In this document: in pieces, positions 63,463-64,000 of the stretch
How positions within the stretch are numbered: position 1 is the stretch's first letter
Layout: every line of letters starts with the position of its first letter
Source: Actinomycetota bacterium
GTDB taxonomy: Bacteria; Actinomycetota; Actinomycetes; S36-B12
NCBI GenBank assembly: GCA_016717115.1
Contig: JADKGE010000006.1
Coordinates: forward strand, 62,001-126,000
DNA length: 64,000 nt
Direction of reading: 5' to 3'
The notes under the pieces: generated by a model
The model's database searches: none
What the model saw: the letters and a program-made list of their open reading frames with translations, nothing else
What the model was told of the DNA's origin: nothing
Translations under genes and position numbers: made by a program

Positions 63463-64000
63463 CCGGCCCACGAGCAGGAGGCCGGCGGCGATCCTGTTCG
63501 ACATGGACGGCACGCTCATCGACACCGAGGGCCTGTGGCTCGAGGGAGAGATCGCCCTGATGGCACGGTTGGGCAGCGACTGGACCGAGGCCGACCAGGC
63601 GCACTCGCTGGGCGGTCCGCTGGAGCGCGTGGCCGCCTACATGATCGAGCGGTCCGGCACCGACAGGTCGCTCGACGAGGTGATGGAGATGCTCCTGGCC
63701 GCGATGGTGCAGAAGTTCCGCACGGCGCCGTTGGCCTGGCGACCCGGTGCGCAGAGCCTGCTGCTCTCCGCCCGCGAGCAGGGCATCCCGACGGCGCTCG
63801 TATCGGCGTCCTGGAATCGCCTCATCGACGCGGTGAGCGACAAGATCCGAGCGGACCTGGGCCGGGTGGCGTTCGACGTCGTGGTCGCCGGCGACGACGT
63901 GACGATGAGCAAGCCCCATCCGGAGCCGTACCAGACGGCCGCTCGGCTCCTGGGCGTCGAGCCCGCCGATTGCATGGCGCTCGAGGACTCGCCCACCGGG
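63452..64000 (+). CDS. HAD superfamily phosphatase (3' end outside the window)
   Basis: The 183 residues present begin MRADRPTSRRPAAILFDMDG. The nucleophile motif is DMDGTLIDTEGLW, motif II is ALVSASWN, motif III is the Lys of DVTMSKPHPEPY and motif IV is ALEDSPTG at the window edge. These are beta-phosphoglucomutase/Gph-type HAD hydrolases with a helical cap. The start at 63452 overlaps the end of metH by 11 bases; a short N-terminal extension precedes the core, so a later start is possible. The substrate is unknown. Confidence 0.87.

Overview
The window is high-GC DNA packed with short intergenic gaps, many GTG/TTG starts and many 4-base stop/start overlaps. It carries mycothiol biosynthesis (mshC), an F420-type oxidoreductase (LLM family), a run of actinobacterial DUF families (DUF4193, 3093, 3710, 3159, 3000, 4916, 3090, 5703) and an acyl-ACP desaturase. 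Together these indicate a high-GC actinomycete (Actinomycetota). I cannot resolve the genus from the sequence alone.

Layout. (1) 1-26.6 kb is a housekeeping block whose order resembles M. tuberculosis Rv2701c to Rv2674 as I remember it: inositol monophosphatase (cut by the window edge), DUF4193, DUF3093, dut, DUF3710, OB-fold protein, DUF3159, paired TrkA potassium-uptake subunits, APC permease, TRAM-type RNA methyltransferase, then dxs, RNase D, DUF3000 and msrB. Inserted into it are an orphan TadE/TadG-like pair (10.3-12.8 kb), aconitase (acnA), a nitronate monooxygenase and a fadA-fadB beta-oxidation operon. (2) 26.6-45 kb is an accessory zone of mostly single-gene units: enoyl-CoA hydratase, acidic unknown protein, acyl-ACP desaturase, DUF885 peptidase-like protein, DUF2332, SpoIIAA-like protein, cyclase, GluQRS, PlsC-type acyltransferase, a membrane GGDEF-EAL protein, a large glucosidase, an S13 peptidase, a GNAT, a decayed O-methyltransferase, an isochorismatase, a secreted protein and an autoregulated ArsR-SRPBCC operon. 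(3) 45-64 kb is a second housekeeping block resembling Rv2141c to Rv2124c: tRNA-Leu(GAG), M20 peptidase, DUF5703, aldo/keto reductase, LLM oxidoreductase, uppP, corA, phosphomutase, DUF3090, SCO1664 family, mshC, gnd, pgi, PAC2, alpha/beta hydrolase, metH and a HAD phosphatase cut by the right edge.

Functional links. The dut to DUF3159 run and the phosphomutase to SCO1664 run are translationally coupled. fadB/fadA, TadE/TadG, the two TrkA genes, ArsR/SRPBCC and PAC2/hydrolase are ATGA- or GTGA-overlapping pairs. Central metabolism is represented by acnA, pgi, gnd and dxs, envelope synthesis by uppP, PlsC and the S13 peptidase, and redox defence by mshC and msrB.

Most notable. A complete IS481-family element (52916-54031) sits in a perfect TCTAGC duplication at the stop codon of the SCO1664-family gene. 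It borrows that CTAG for its own stop, although its transposase is riddled with frameshifts. There are perfect palindromes upstream of acnA and upstream of the nitronate monooxygenase gene, with a related site at the fadA promoter, and a textbook promoter/operator for the ArsR operon. Several genes are broken or read through: DUF4235, the enoyl-CoA hydratase 3' end, and the O-methyltransferase remnant. I found no CRISPR array, phage or convincing new defence system.
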